A stretch of DNA of 64,000 nucleotides from Acephala macrosclerotiorum. Its lineage: Eukaryota; Ascomycota; Leotiomycetes; Helotiales; Mollisiaceae. The stretch covers positions 275,446-339,445 of the forward strand of contig MU119239.1 of the NCBI GenBank assembly GCA_014904845.1, in the 5' to 3' direction. The notes below the pieces were generated by a model. That model did no database searches. It had not been told where the DNA came from and was given only the letters and a program-made list of their open reading frames with translations. Both the position numbers and the translations under genes were made by a program. Positions 43,942 to 56,975 of this stretch are shown in pieces. How positions within the stretch are numbered: the first letter of the stretch is position 1; each line of letters begins with the position of its first letter.

Positions 43942-45268
43942 TGTGTATATGTGCAGACTCGATCCAACTCTCTCCGTCTCTCTTCTCTTCGGCCCGGCAG
44001 ACTGGATTGTCGTCTGGATTCGACTCGGTAGATTCGGGCTCGACGGTCGTTATCCAGCAAAAGCAATCCGTATCCTATGGTATCGCACTTCCGTATGTCG
44101 ACTCAACAGGATGCCAGATCGTGGAGTCGCAGATATATCAAACACTGTATATCGAAGGAAAGAAAAGATACAACACTGAAGTCGAATAAGCAAAAGCAGA
44201 ATGAGGTCGCAAATTCCTGGCCATCGTCTCCCCGGGTGCCTTCGCCTTTTGATTCAGCGCACTCTCTTCCATCTTCCAATGGTGTGGTGGTTGTCAGCAC
44301 TCGCTCACTGCAGAGACGTGCAGCTGGGCGGCTGTAAGCCTGATAGCCAGCGAATGAGGTGCGTGTTTCCGAGCTGTGGACGGGTATACTAACCAGGATA
44401 CGGTTAGGCAAAGATTTATGTGAAGATGATTTGCAGATAATCACCCAATCAGTAGCAAAGGAGGGGTAGCGCCGATGTAGCTCCAGGGGTTGAGGTGGTC
44501 TCGCTTGAGGGGCGGCGCTTGCATCTTTGAACCAGACCTGGATTTTGAAAGTGAGGATATTGAGTGCCGATAGTTGGGTAACCGCTATGGTCGCGACGAG
44601 AGATATACGCGTTCAGGCACAAGAGACATGTTCATATCTGCATGTACAATTTGGGGATTGAGAAGCTTGTGAAGATGTCCAGGCCTCGTGGCAAAGGATG
44701 GAGGGACCTTAGCATAAGCTTACTTGCCACGAATGCTTAGGAGAGAAAACTTGAACGTCGAGAAGATCTGGACGACCAAGAAATCTTGATTGGAAGCTCT
44801 CTCATGAAGTCAATGCGAGGATTCGTGCTACACTCCTTGCAGACGTCCAGCAATCACATCTACTTCCCACAGCCTCTGTATGATCTTCCAATATTTCTCA
44901 ACTCCTCTCTCAATGTCACAGTCTCCACAACAGCGTAACGACAATAATCACAGCATAAATCACCAGATCTCATCACATCTCCCTCGGCGCCTCGCCTTAC
45001 ATCGAATGTTTCCTCATGGAAATGAAGCTGTGCCTTTTTGATACTTGGGGAGGCTAGAGCGGGCGTTTCCGTGGACCCTGGTTCAAAATGGAAGTGGTGG
45101 CAGAATCTCGAGGTGGGCTAAAAATAGAAATTTCGGATGCGAATTGCTGCATGCTGAGGTGTTGGAGATCTTTGGTACCTCTTGCTTCTCGATCGTTTCT
45201 ATTCTTTCCTCTTCAGCTCTACGGATCGATAGGGCAACTTTCTAAGAGCATTATCTCGCATTGTCAAT
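43942..45268. other. Intergenic, no supported gene
   Basis: About 1.3 kb upstream of both the X325-type gene and the SRR1 pseudogene. Short frames near 44077-44444 on both strands overlap and lack motifs. Confidence 0.4.
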
Positions 45269-46108
45269 ATGGCACGCAAAAGGAAACCAGTAGAGAAACC
45301 GATACTCGTGCACACGACAGATTGAGGATGAATGGCTGAACACATATAATCGACACTCCGAAGATGAAGAAAGCTATTCCTAAGACCCCGGCATTCCATG
45401 GAGAGGATTTCGAGGTCAATGCCGTCTCTTGCATTACTCTTACATTAATCGCACATTGGAGGAGATGAAAGTCGAATTCGAGCACTTCAAACGAGCCTGG
45501 GAAGAACAACCAACTTACCAAGACCTCAAAGTGAAGCTACAAGACCTGAGAGTGGTGGAAATCGTGGTGGTCCTTGGACTAGGCAGTCTGCAGATCTCGA
45601 GGAGGGAGGACGATCCAACGCGACACAATTAGCGGCCCTCCAGACTATTCTCCAGACTATCTCGTTAGAGAATGATCTGCCAATCACTATCCAAGATCCT
45701 CAATACACGGAAATCGGCGGATCTTTCCTCCAATCCCTAGGCTATACCGTGGTGGATGATCCGGAAGCATTCTAGTCGGTGAAGGAGGGGAGTTTGGTGT
45801 ATGCTATTCATTGCTATGGTTCGGTTTACAAGGCAATTGCGCAAGCAGAGAAACCGAGGGTGTTAAGAGGGACAGATATTGATAATTTTGGTAAAATAAA
45901 GACTGATAAAGAATTGAAAGGAATGTTGGAGATAGTGAAAGACTGCCAAGTTTTCGACTTTCCACAAGTGCGACATGATTTCTCAGACACAAAGATTTAT
46001 TGGCGGAAGGAGGTTGCTGGCATGAATGGAGAATCTGCCAACCTGGAACACTGGAAAAATGGACAGACATTCCAGACATTCTACAAGCCTCGAACGATGG
46101 AACAGTAA
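45269..46108 (+). pseudogene. SRR1-like domain gene, broken
   Basis: The SRR1-like domain (first known from the Arabidopsis clock protein SRR1) is read in pieces. ATG at 45269 begins ARKRKPVEKPILVHTTD, ending in TGA stops near 45323-45331. A second frame carries RTLEEMKVEFEHFKRAWEEQ and the domain's IVVVLGLGSLQ. A third carries LENDLPITIQDPQYTEIGG and LQSLGYTVVDDPEAF, where a TAG at 45774-45776 interrupts. The same frame continues with SLVYAIHCYGSVYKAI, VLRGTDIDNFG and the end at 46108. The order of motifs is that of a complete protein of about 275 residues. At least two frame changes and several stops make this a pseudogene. The domain's biochemical role is unknown. Confidence 0.75.
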
Positions 46109-47633
46109 TCACACTCAAGTCCTAAAATATTCAATCTTCAATATTTCTCTTCTCTCATAAGCTCGAATATCTAGCCAATTTCTCCGGCCTTTACAATAGT
46201 ACCAAAAGCATCCGCGAGCTTTGTCAATATCACCTTTACCAGCGGCCTTCACACCAGGAATGTTTGAGTGAAATGAAGTGCTGAATTCGGATCCTGCCGA
46301 CACGAATTATGCTTGTTCTTGAGGTTATGCTTGTTCTTGAGGTTATGCTTAAGAGTAGTTTTGTTTATGCTTGAATGGAGGGGCAATTGAGGGGTAAGGC
46401 CCAGTGTTTGCCGAAGCTAGAGATGACGCTATTGAGAAGCTTGGTGATGTGGATGAAGGCCTTTGTAATTGATATAAGGATTAATTATAAGATGCGATAG
46501 TTTTTTGAGACCATCTACGAATGGAAACATGAACTGCTCGTAAAAGCTCGCGGATTACAGAGGTGTTTTATAAACAGTTTGAAAATCAAGTTGCTAACAC
46601 CGAAAAGTCATGATTTTGAGCCTAGACTTTGAGCTCCGACATCGTAAACTCTCATGACATATGTAGCTTTCGAATTGCTTCTTTCACTTTAAGTTGAATC
46701 AAGCTTCAAGCGCTGCCTAAAAACACGTCTACTTTAAGCTATTGGACTGTCTTAAATCTGGGGTTCACGCAAAAGCATGAGGTTGACACCGTCACCAGCC
46801 CTCTCTTCCCCATGGAGAGATCCCTTGAAAATGACCACAGCATGAAATAAAACCACTTCGCCTCTCGTAGGGCAGCTCCCGATCAGAATTATATTGTTTG
46901 CTTCAGATAAACGAACTTGTTTAACCACACTTCCGAGAGCGAGGCTCCCAAGCATATTCCTTTGTTCTCCACAAAAAGGATGGTAAGCCTTGTCGGGCGG
47001 TGGCATGGTTTGTGATCTGAGTAGGCGAACCGCTTTCCTCCTCTTGGAGCAAGATGAAGATATTCTGTAAAATACGTGAGAATGCTCTTCAATTCTCTCA
47101 TGTAGTGCAACAGTTTCGTAGAGCTCCATTGAATACTGCCCCTCCTGGTCGATGCCTGATTTTCACACCTCAATTGTATGATCCATCCGTGTTCCTGCCA
47201 CCAACTATTTCCGGCTGCATGTTCACTGCACAGCCCCGCTTTGGCTGCCCCCCGGCCGCTCACCCAGCCAACCACTCGAACCCTCACACGCCTCCGCAAA
47301 TACGATGGCTTCGAGGCGATGTCAGAAATGCCACAACTCTCGTGTTCAACCGCAGCTGATGCAGATGTTAATCCTCCTTCTATTCCTAAGTACCACTCGT
47401 AGCTGCATCTTTAGAATTGGGGACGATTGGACGAATTCCTTATCAGGTATACTTACTGTTGCTGCCAAGTGCCTGCCCAGAAACCGGCTTGACATCCTTA
47501 CCTCCGTTGTTGAGCGAATAAACAATACGAGATACAGAACTAGTCTATGCTTCTGCAGTAGTATACGAGACATTGAGGTCAGATAGTCTGACCAAAACGA
47601 CACATCTCCGACTTCCTTTCTTCCTCCTTCAAT
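46109..47633. other. Intergenic, upstream region of the glucanase gene
   Basis: About 1.5 kb without a convincing gene; the frames at 46752-47359 overlap on both strands and lack motifs. A short tandem repeat (46307-46350) is listed separately. The 3' half is the likely promoter and leader of the gene at 47634. Confidence 0.4.
46307..46350. repeat. 18 bp tandem repeat, about 2.4 copies
   Basis: TTATGCTTGTTCTTGAGG occurs twice in perfect tandem and starts a third time (TTATGCTT). It lies in intergenic DNA after the SRR1 pseudogene. No function is apparent. Confidence 0.8.
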
Positions 47634-49745
47634 ATGCAACGTCGATATTCATTCGAAGACGACATTGACCATCAGCCTTACGACAGCAGGCGGACTCCGG
47701 ACCATTCGCCTCCAGCCTCTCCACCAGGACCGGCCGCACATCCAGATTCTTCTTTCAATCGACTTCGAGCAGCGAGGAGATACAGTCGAGAACGAGAACA
47801 ACAGCCTCTGCAAGGCTATGGCACGAGTCCACAACGAAGTCCTAGAAGAAGTCCCGTAATCGCTCCCGCACCACCAGTACATCGCGACGTTCCTCCATAC
47901 CGAGACGCAGAAGGCAGACTCTGGGGACGAGAATTAGGATATACAAACTCGGCATACTCCAACATCACACCAGGAGCAGATAACTTCGGCGAGCAAGCTG
48001 CAGGAGGAATGGCTGGAATCGCAATGACGGTCGCAGATGCGAATGCGCGAGAGAGTGGTTTAGAAGCAATGAGAAACACACCAGGCTACGACGCAAGAAT
48101 GGAGTCAGATATCCCCCTCGATGGTTCACCATATACTCGACCGGCCGCACAAGCTTCCGAGATGTCATCAACATCCCTCACACCTCTCGGACCAGCAGCT
48201 TTCCCACCAGGCATGGCAACCCCACAATCTCGATCTACCGTTTCGCGGTCGCCCCACAGTTTCGATCATCAACCTTATTTCGACCATCCTGCTGAATTCC
48301 GATATTCGAAAAATATAGACCCGAATATTGCTCAGTTTGACCCGAATACTATCGCGGATGATGGTGATGATGGATTGGAATATGGACAGCAGGGGAGAGG
48401 ATCGATGTTGAGTTTGGGCAGGCATTCGGATCATAATGTTCCTGCTGCTGGAGCGGCTGCTACAGGGGGTGTTTTGGGAGCGATAGGTGGGCTCGTGGGA
48501 CGGACGTCGAATGGGAATGGGGTGCAAACGGCATACGATCCTGTGAAGGGTGGAAGCTATGATCTAGGAGAGGGAGAGGAGAAGAGTGACTGGTTGACAA
48601 AGCAGTCGTCAGGGAGCAAGAAGATGAAGTTGATGATCATCGCCCTTGTGGCATTTGTGATTGCTGGGGCTATTGCAGGTGGAATCACGGGTGGTGTTCT
48701 ATCGTCGAAACACTCGGGAGGAGGAGGAGGATCATCATCGAATTCGTCGTCAGGACAATCGGCAGGACAGGATACAGCGGATAATGGGGATCTGAATATC
48801 AATTCTGCGGAGATCAAGAAGTTGATGAATAACCCAAATCTACACAAGGTCTTCCCTGGTATCGATTACACGCCGATGAACACACAATATCCAGATTGTC
48901 TCTCCTACCCACCATCACAGAACAATGTTACTCGAGATCTAGCTGTGCTCTCGCAGCTCACGAACACTGTCCGACTCTATGGTACTGATTGCAACCAGAC
49001 CGAGATGGTCCTCCACTCGATCGACCAACTGCAACTCAACGGTACGATGAAAGTATGGATGGGGGTCTGGCTCGACACGAATACAACCACCAACGCTCGT
49101 CAAATCGCACAAATGTACGACATCTTCAAAAAATACGGCTCAGCTTCCTTTGTCGGTGTAATTGTCGGGAACGAAGTTCTTTTCAGGGAGGATATGACTA
49201 TAACGCAACTTGGTTCGGTTATTACAGGTGTCAGAAGCAACCTCACGTCCATGGGCATCTCTCTCCCAGTTGCAAGCTCAGATCTAGGCGACAGTTGGAC
49301 CGCAGCCTTTGCTTCCCAAGTCGACTACCTAATGGCGAACATTCACCCCTTCTTCGCAGGCGTCACAGCGGAAGAAGCGGCCAGCTGGACGTACTCTTTC
49401 TGGACCGGTCATGACACGATCCTCAAAACCGACATCTCCAAGAATATCATCTCCGAAACTGGCTGGCCTTCAGCAGGAGGAACAGACTGTGGTGGCGCGA
49501 CGACTTGTACGAATGGTTCAGTGGCGGGTATCACAGAGATGAATACTTACATGGATAATTGGGTATGTGCGGCTTTGACGAATGGGACGAATTATTTCTG
49601 GTTTGAGGCGTTTGATGAGCCGTGGAAGATTGTGTATGATACGCCGGGGAAGGACTGGGAGGATAAATGGGGTGTGATGGATGTTAACCGGAATTTGAAG
49701 GATGGCGTTGTGATTCCTAGTTGCGGAGGAAAGACAGTTTCGTGA
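47634..49745 (+). CDS. btgC: Membrane-anchored glucan 1,3-beta-glucosidase, GH17 (BtgC-like)
   Basis: One intronless frame of 703 residues. The N-terminal about 330 residues are cytoplasmic, rich in Pro, Ser and Arg. One helix follows (residues about 333-354, LMIIALVAFVIAGAIAGGI), making a type II membrane protein. A Gly/Ser linker (GGGGGSSSNSSSG) leads to the GH17 barrel. The acid/base Glu is in VGNEVLFRED (E514), the nucleophile Glu in ISETGWPSAGG (E608), and the late aromatic motif is NYFWFEAFDEPWK. The order of a long disordered tail, helix, linker and GH17 domain is that of Aspergillus BtgC. It probably trims or remodels beta-1,3-glucan in the wall from the plasma membrane. Confidence 0.93.
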   Translation: MQRRYSFEDDIDHQPYDSRRTPDHSPPASPPGPAAHPDSSFNRLRAARRYSREREQQPLQGYGTSPQRSPRRSPVIAPAPPVHRDVPPYRDAEGRLWGRELGYTNSAYSNITPGADNFGEQAAGGMAGIAMTVADANARESGLEAMRNTPGYDARMESDIPLDGSPYTRPAAQASEMSSTSLTPLGPAAFPPGMATPQSRSTVSRSPHSFDHQPYFDHPAEFRYSKNIDPNIAQFDPNTIADDGDDGLEYGQQGRGSMLSLGRHSDHNVPAAGAAATGGVLGAIGGLVGRTSNGNGVQTAYDPVKGGSYDLGEGEEKSDWLTKQSSGSKKMKLMIIALVAFVIAGAIAGGITGGVLSSKHSGGGGGSSSNSSSGQSAGQDTADNGDLNINSAEIKKLMNNPNLHKVFPGIDYTPMNTQYPDCLSYPPSQNNVTRDLAVLSQLTNTVRLYGTDCNQTEMVLHSIDQLQLNGTMKVWMGVWLDTNTTTNARQIAQMYDIFKKYGSASFVGVIVGNEVLFREDMTITQLGSVITGVRSNLTSMGISLPVASSDLGDSWTAAFASQVDYLMANIHPFFAGVTAEEAASWTYSFWTGHDTILKTDISKNIISETGWPSAGGTDCGGATTCTNGSVAGITEMNTYMDNWVCAALTNGTNYFWFEAFDEPWKIVYDTPGKDWEDKWGVMDVNRNLKDGVVIPSCGGKTVS

Positions 49746-50455
49746 GAGCAGCCGAGGAACGAGTCGACTGAGAACCTACGAGCAACAGAATGGAGGGAAA
49801 ACGGAACATACACGCGGGTTCATGGATGGGTTATGATGATCATTTTCTGGCGTTGAAAGGGGAAACCTGGAGCATACCGTTACGTTCTGTATATTATATC
49901 GAGATTTTGGGATCAAGTCTTAAGCTTTGAGCGAGTGATCTCAAGAGCTTTATGGACTGCATGGGATTGTAGATAGAGAGATAATGCGTAGAATCATGGA
50001 TTTAAAGCATTGGTTGTGTACTTGGTTGATGCGATCTTGCTGCCAAGTGGCTTTGCATGTTCTTGACTGCTCTATTCTGTTTCTTGAGCTGAGACCTTTG
50101 TCTTTGATATTTGACACCCTACCATTGGTCCGGCGTCTTTTCTTCTCCCTCGTCAAGAATTCTCATTCCATATGTGTTCCTTGATCTCAGGGAAGTGAAT
50201 GAAATCATCGTCTCCAAGCATTTCATCTTCCGTCTGCTCACGGTTCAAGCTACGGCGATGTGGAAATGGGCTTCCATCTCAAGACTCCCATCAAGAAAAC
50301 GTAGCTTCAAATGATTTCCGAATCATTAGAAAATTTGAAGTTCTTGGTATTAATATAAACCGGCTTTCCTCTTGTCCCACGGGCAATACTTCTCGTTTCT
50401 AAAAGAGGAAGACCGTTTTGCTTCTCTTATTTTACTAAGCTTTGCCGAACTAGCG
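49746..50455. other. 3' flank of btgC up to the AT-rich domain
   Basis: Ordinary composition to about 50450, where it changes within a few tens of bases to nearly pure A/T. Small unsupported frames only. Confidence 0.45.
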
Positions 50456-51269
50456 TAATCAAAAAAAATCAAATTAATTAATTATAATTTAGATTAATTT
50501 AATTAAATTAAATTAAAATTTGATTAATAAAAATTTAAAAATATTTAATTAAATTAATAATTATAATTAATTATACAATTATATTAAAAAATAATATTTT
50601 TTAAATATTTATATAAATAATAAAAATTTAATATTTTAAATTAAATTATAATAAATAAAATATTAAACTTTTATAAAAAAATAAATAAAAATAAATTTTT
50701 ATTTTTTTTTATAATTTGTTTTTTAATAATATTATTATTTTTATTTAAATTTAAATTTTAAATTTTTTAAATAAAAAATAATTAAATAAAATATAAATTA
50801 ATATAAATTTTTTTATAAAAAAAACTAATAAATTAAATAATTTATAATTAATAATTTTTATTAAATTTATTATAAATATTAATTTTTTAATTTTTAAAAA
50901 ATTTAATATTTTTATAATTTTTTTTAATAAATTCGAAAATTGAAAATTAAAATTAAATATATTAATTTATTTAATTTTAAAATAAATTTTTTTTAATAAT
51001 AATCGTAAATTTAAAAAATTATAAATAAATTTTTAATTTTAATTTTTTAAAATTAAAAACTTTAAAATTTTTTAAATAAAATTAAATAAAAATATATAAT
51101 TAAAAAAAAATATATTTATATTTAATTTTTTTATTTATAATTTAATTATAATTTTAATAAATATTTTTTTAAATATTTAATTTTATTTTTAAATAATTAA
51201 ATAATTATATTAATTATTAAAAACTAATATATTTTTTAATTTAAAATAAATTAATTATTACGAAAAACA

Positions 51270-51478
51270 TTTTTTTTTATATTGATATTTTTATCGAGAT
51301 ATATATACGTATTTATTACGTATTTTAAATAAAGAGAATTAATGTAAAACTTGAAAATATATTAATACTTTCGATTTTAGATTTAATTCTTTAAACAATT
51401 AATAATTTTTATATTTAATACGTAAAAACTACAATTATTAAACGTAATATATTAATATACTCGAGTATTTTAATATTA
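51270..51478 (+). repeat. 5' LTR (more heavily mutated copy)
   Basis: Aligns over about 200 bp with the repeat at 58498-58705, from TATCGAGAT to GAGTATTTTAATATTA, with shared stretches such as AGTTCTTTAAACAAT-like and ACGTAAAAACTAC. Most mismatches have A or T here where the right copy has G or C (for example TAATGTAAAAC here against TAGCGTAAAAC). Confidence 0.75.
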
Positions 51479-53880
51479 CTAATATTGATCAGTATTTAAT
51501 TTCATTAGTTAAATATAGAATAATAAAATCTAAACTAGAAAAAGTTTTTACGTAAAAAAATATATATTCTTTCGAAATTTAAAAATATATATTTAGTTTT
51601 TTTTCGGTATTTGAAAGATTTTATAGAAAAGTACTAAAAAGATTTTATACAAAAAAATGCAATTTTTTCAATATTTAAAAATTTTGTATTTTATATTTTT
51701 TTCGATATTTAAAAGATTTTGCGTACAATATTAAAAATTTAAAAAAACAATTATCGAAATTTTAATTACGTTTTCTTTGATTTACGTTTATTACGTACGA
51801 TAAGAAAATCGATTACGAAAATTTTGTTTTTTTTGAGTCGATAATTAAAACGATAAAAAGCGTTATACGTTGTATTTTCTTTTAAAAATAATAAATCTTT
51901 ACGTTATTTGAAACGTATTTAAATTACGATTAATTTGAATTTTTATTTACATTTTATATATAAATAAATAAATTTATATTAAAACAAATAAATTTACTAA
52001 ATATAAATCGATATTTTAAAATGGTAAAAATTGATATTTAAAACGAAAATAAAATTTTTTCAAAAAACGTTTTACTATTTTCGAATACATTTTTATTATT
52101 TAATACTAAATACGATAAATTACAAATAATTACAACAATTTTTTCGTTATTAAATAAAATTAAATCAAATAAATACATAAAAAAAAAAAATTTATTTTAT
52201 TATAATAAAAACGAATATAAAAAATAAATCGATTTTTAGCAATTAAATTTAAATAAATTTATTATTAATAGTTTTATTTTATATAAACTCTATATATTTA
52301 AAAAATTAAAATATAAAAATAGTACTTTATAAAAATTCTATTAAAACAATTTTAAAGATTGAAAAACAATATATTTTAAAATAATTATTAATAAATTGAT
52401 TTTTTATTTAAAAAATTACTTTAAAAATAACGACGTTTATATTTCGCGTGGAAAATCAATTTAATAAATTGAAATTTTTATTCAAAAACAATAATAATAT
52501 ATAATTTAATTAAATACGAAAATACAATAATAATTAAAAAAAAAAAATTCAATTCTCGATTTAATTCGAATAATCAATTTCGATTAAATTCAATTATTTC
52601 AAACAAATTTTATATATTAAAATTTAAACAAAAAATATTTATTATTCGACAATTAAATTCGCAAAAAGTTTAAAAAATATCAATTCAAAAAAATAAAAAA
52701 ATAATTTTTGAAATTTCAAATACAAATTAAAAATTACAATAAGAAATATCTCGAAATAAAAACAAAATATACGTATTCTCGAAATTATTACTTTAATTAT
52801 TAAAATAAAAAACAAACGAATATTACGATATATTATAAAATAGATCGATTTTAAATAATAATATTTAAAAAAAAATTATTTTTTCAAAGAAAAATAATAA
52901 GAAATTAATATTATAAATAAATTCTCGAATAAATATAAAATTATTTACAATGAAAATAAAGAAATTTATTAGAATTAAATTTTTTATAATAATAAACTTT
53001 TCAATTTTTTGATATACGATAAAACGATTATAAATTTCGAAAGATCAATTATTTGCAATAAAAAATTTACAACGAATACTAATTATACAATACAAAAAAA
53101 AGAAATTTAAAATTTCAAATAAAAATGAAAAAATGAAATTTAGAAAATTAAATAATTAAAAAGTTTGATAATTTGAAGAAATCTTATTTTAATAATAATA
53201 ATAAATATAGAGAAATAATTTACGATTTTCTCGACGAAAAATTGAAATTATTTCGAAATTATTACGATAATATAAATATTACATCGAATATATACAGAAA
53301 AACGTTTTTGATTATATTGAAAAAATAAATACAAAATTTCTATTTAAATAATATTTTTAATAATAATTATTCATTTGAAAAAATTATTAAATATATAAAA
53401 ATTAAATTCGAAATTTTATATATTTTAGTAATATATTAAAAAAAATAAAAAAAAATAATTTTACGAAATATTATTAAAAATTTTTTTATAAAAAAATTGA
53501 TTGAGAATTTCGAATTGTTATTTAATAAACTATAATAAATTCGAGAAAAATAATCGAAAAAAAATCGTGAAAATAATAATATAAAAAATTGTATTTTACG
53601 AATTTGTAATAGTATTAAAAAATATTATATATATTTTACAAATTTTAAAAATACATTAAAAAAAATTCAATATTAATTGTATTATATTATTTAATTAATT
53701 GAAAAAAAACGAAATATAAAATAATTAAATTTTAGTATTTATTTTATCGATTGTAAATATAGTAAATACGAAGTAAATAAAAATCGTAATAATAAACGCG
53801 ATTAAAACAAATATAATCACGATTATAAGAATTAAAAATACAATAAATACGATTGAAATAATTATTCGAGAGAAAAAAAG

Positions 53881-53922
53881 TACTATATTTGTAAAAAAAT
53901 AAATTATTAGTCTACGAAATAC
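53881..53922 (+). other. Relic of Gag CCHC zinc knuckle
   Basis: Fourteen codons keep the exact spacing of a CX2CX4HX4C knuckle. Position 4 is an intact Cys codon (TGT). Positions 1 and 14 are TAC and position 9 is TAT, each one transition away from the Cys and His codons expected, and position 10 is a TAG where copia Gags often have Trp. The following Ser-Thr-Lys fits the copia pattern. This fixes the element's coding strand as plus. Confidence 0.55.
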
Positions 53923-56900
53923 TTTTTAGAAAAAAGACGATAAATATACGAGAAATTTAAAAACGAAATTTATTTTCATTATAAGAAATACGTTTTTACA
54001 ATAGATTATTAGATTTTTTTAATTTATAAAAAAAAAGTAAAAAAATTCGAAGGCGAAAATAGAATAAATATTTTCGATATTTTTGTTTTAAATATAAAAA
54101 AATTTGATTTCGAGAAATAAAACGAGAACGATAAAAAGTTTATAAAGATTAGTTTTTTTGTCGTAAAATACGTTAATATCGAGAAATTAATCGTAGAATT
54201 GAATAATTAGAAAATGTAATATTTATTGATTAAAAACAATATATTTCGTTTAATTAAAAAAGATTTAAATTAAAAAAAAAAATTTTAATTTACGAATAAA
54301 TATATTATAAAATTTTTTTAAAGTATTTTATCAAATATAAACGCAATTATTATATTAATTGTAAAATACGATTAATTTATAATTTTACAAAAGATCGATC
54401 TACGAATTAAATTCAATATTTCGAGTCGCGAAAAAAAGATTTAATTCGAAATAAATAATATAAAAATCGAAAGTACAATTAAAATTTATATTTTTATTAA
54501 AAACGTTATTTTTTACATGGTATTTTACAATATATTATTTTTGTTATTTTTAAAAAATATAAATAAATTTAAAATCTGATTTAACAATATAAAAAATCGC
54601 ATAAAAAATATAATAATAATATAATCGTATCGATTATATACAAATAAAAGTATTTATAGATTCTATTAATAAAATTAAAAAAAGTTTTTATTTAGTATTA
54701 TTTGATAAATATAAATTTACGATACGTATATAAAAAATTTAAATATTTATTAATACAACGATTCGTAAATATTTTTAATAAAATTAAATATAAGGATTTT
54801 ATATTCTAATAATTGGAATAAATTAACAAATTTTATTATTATTGTTAAATGAATACGAAGTCGTTAAAATAATTTAAATTTTTTTAATAAACAATTATAA
54901 GTTTAATTATTTAATAATTGTTAATATTATATATTTGAACGATAACGTGGTTTTACAATTTGTAGATTTTGTTATAAGATTTTAAAATGTACAATTCGTT
55001 ACAAAAATATTTGCACGATTTATATAAAACGTAATTAAAAAATATTAAATTAATACGTATTTAAAATCGTTAAAAGTTTTAATTTATAACGTTAAAAAGA
55101 ATTTTGCGTTCACGGAATTTAAACAATAAATAAAAATTGTAATAATAAAAATAAAAAAAGTCTTAATAAAAATATATAATTTTATTAAAAAAATTAAATA
55201 ATATTATATTTTATTATAACGAGTTTATATAATTATATCAAAAAAAATAGTAAAATATATTACGAAAAAGCAAATACTACAAATAATAGTAAAAGTTTGT
55301 AACGATTTAATAAAATCGAATAAATTTGTATTAATTTTGTTAGTATTTAAAATATATTTTAAAATTTTCAATATAAATATTTTTATATTAATAATAATAA
55401 AAAAAATAAACGCAATTCGTAAAATAATAAATAAATTTTATTGTATACAAATTAAACAATAAATTAACAATACGTTAATAATAAAAAACGATTTTAATAT
55501 TTTAATAATTTTAAATTTATTAATTAATTTCGAAGTTCGAGTTTTTAAAAAATACAAAAAATAAAAAAATTATATAAATTATTAATAATTACAAATGAAA
55601 AATATATTATATAATTATTTTACGAACTAATAAACTTTAAATTAATTGTAATTAAATTCTATTTTTAAAAATCGCAAATTGAAAAATCAATAAAAAAATA
55701 ATTTACGAGAATCACGTAAAAAAACGAGAGATTGAAAATAGTAAATACAATATAAAAAACAAAAATCAAAAAAACGACAATAGTAATTATTTAATTTTAA
55801 TCGAAAATTAATTTAAACGTTATAAATAATTAAAAAATGCGAAAAATAAATTTAAATTTACAATTTATTTCAAATAAAAATATTTTAATTTTACGAATAT
55901 CGATAATAATAATAACGATTTCACGAATAATAAAAATTTCAATTAATATTATATGAAAAAAAAAATTACGATCAATATAATTTATATAACGAGCAAAAAA
56001 AAAACAAATATAAAACTCGCAATTAAATTTCAAAAAAAAAAAAATTATTATTATATTTGAAATTTTTTTTAAAATTTTACAATAAAAAAAATAAAACAAA
56101 TTATTTGTAAAAAACGTATTTAAATTTATATAATACGATTTAATTGCGTATAAAAATATTTCGATTTTTAAGTTTAAACTAATACATAAAATCAAAAATA
56201 AAACAACGAATAAACTATATAAAAAAACGAAAATTCTAATTTAAATTTTTAATAATAAATTAAAAAAATTTATTTTTACGAAATTTTTTATTATTTAACA
56301 AATAAATTAAAAAATAATTTTAATTTTAATTCCAATTTTAATTTAAAACTACAATTTTGTAATATAATTATAAAACGTTATATAAATATATATACAATCG
56401 CAAATTTTAATTCAACGAATAATTTTTATTAATTTATTAAAAAAAATAATATATTTTTAAATTGAAAATAAAATTTTCAATATATAATTTTTGTTTTTTA
56501 ATTGAAAAAAATAAAAAAATATTCGAAATCGTTAATATGTAAATAAACGATACGTTAGAATTATCGACGTTATAATTTGTAGATTTGAAAAAGAAGAAAT
56601 TAAAAGAAATTAAATTATAAATAAAAAACAAAAAAAATTTAATATTTACAAATTAATTAATATTCAATAGTAGAATTATATAATTGTAAAACGAAAACAA
56701 AATACAATTTGAATAAAAAAATTAAAATAAAAAAATCGAATTTATCGATTTAAAAACTACAAATTATTTTAATTAATACTAAAAACAACAAATTCATAAA
56801 ACGTATATTGTATTTACTTATTAATTAAAAATTGTTTTTAATTTATTAATCGCTGTACAATATTAAATTTCGATAGAAAAAAACGTAGTAATTTTAAATA

Positions 56901-56975
56901 AAAAATTGAAATAATAATAAAACAATTTATTACATAGTATTAATTATATTTTAATCGATTTAAAAACAATTAAAA

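Noticed and set aside
55830..56195. 121-codon minus-strand frame in the AT-rich domain
   Set aside because: It is an Ile/Phe/Asn/Lys string expected by chance in A/T-only DNA and lies antisense to the copia-type element's coding strand.
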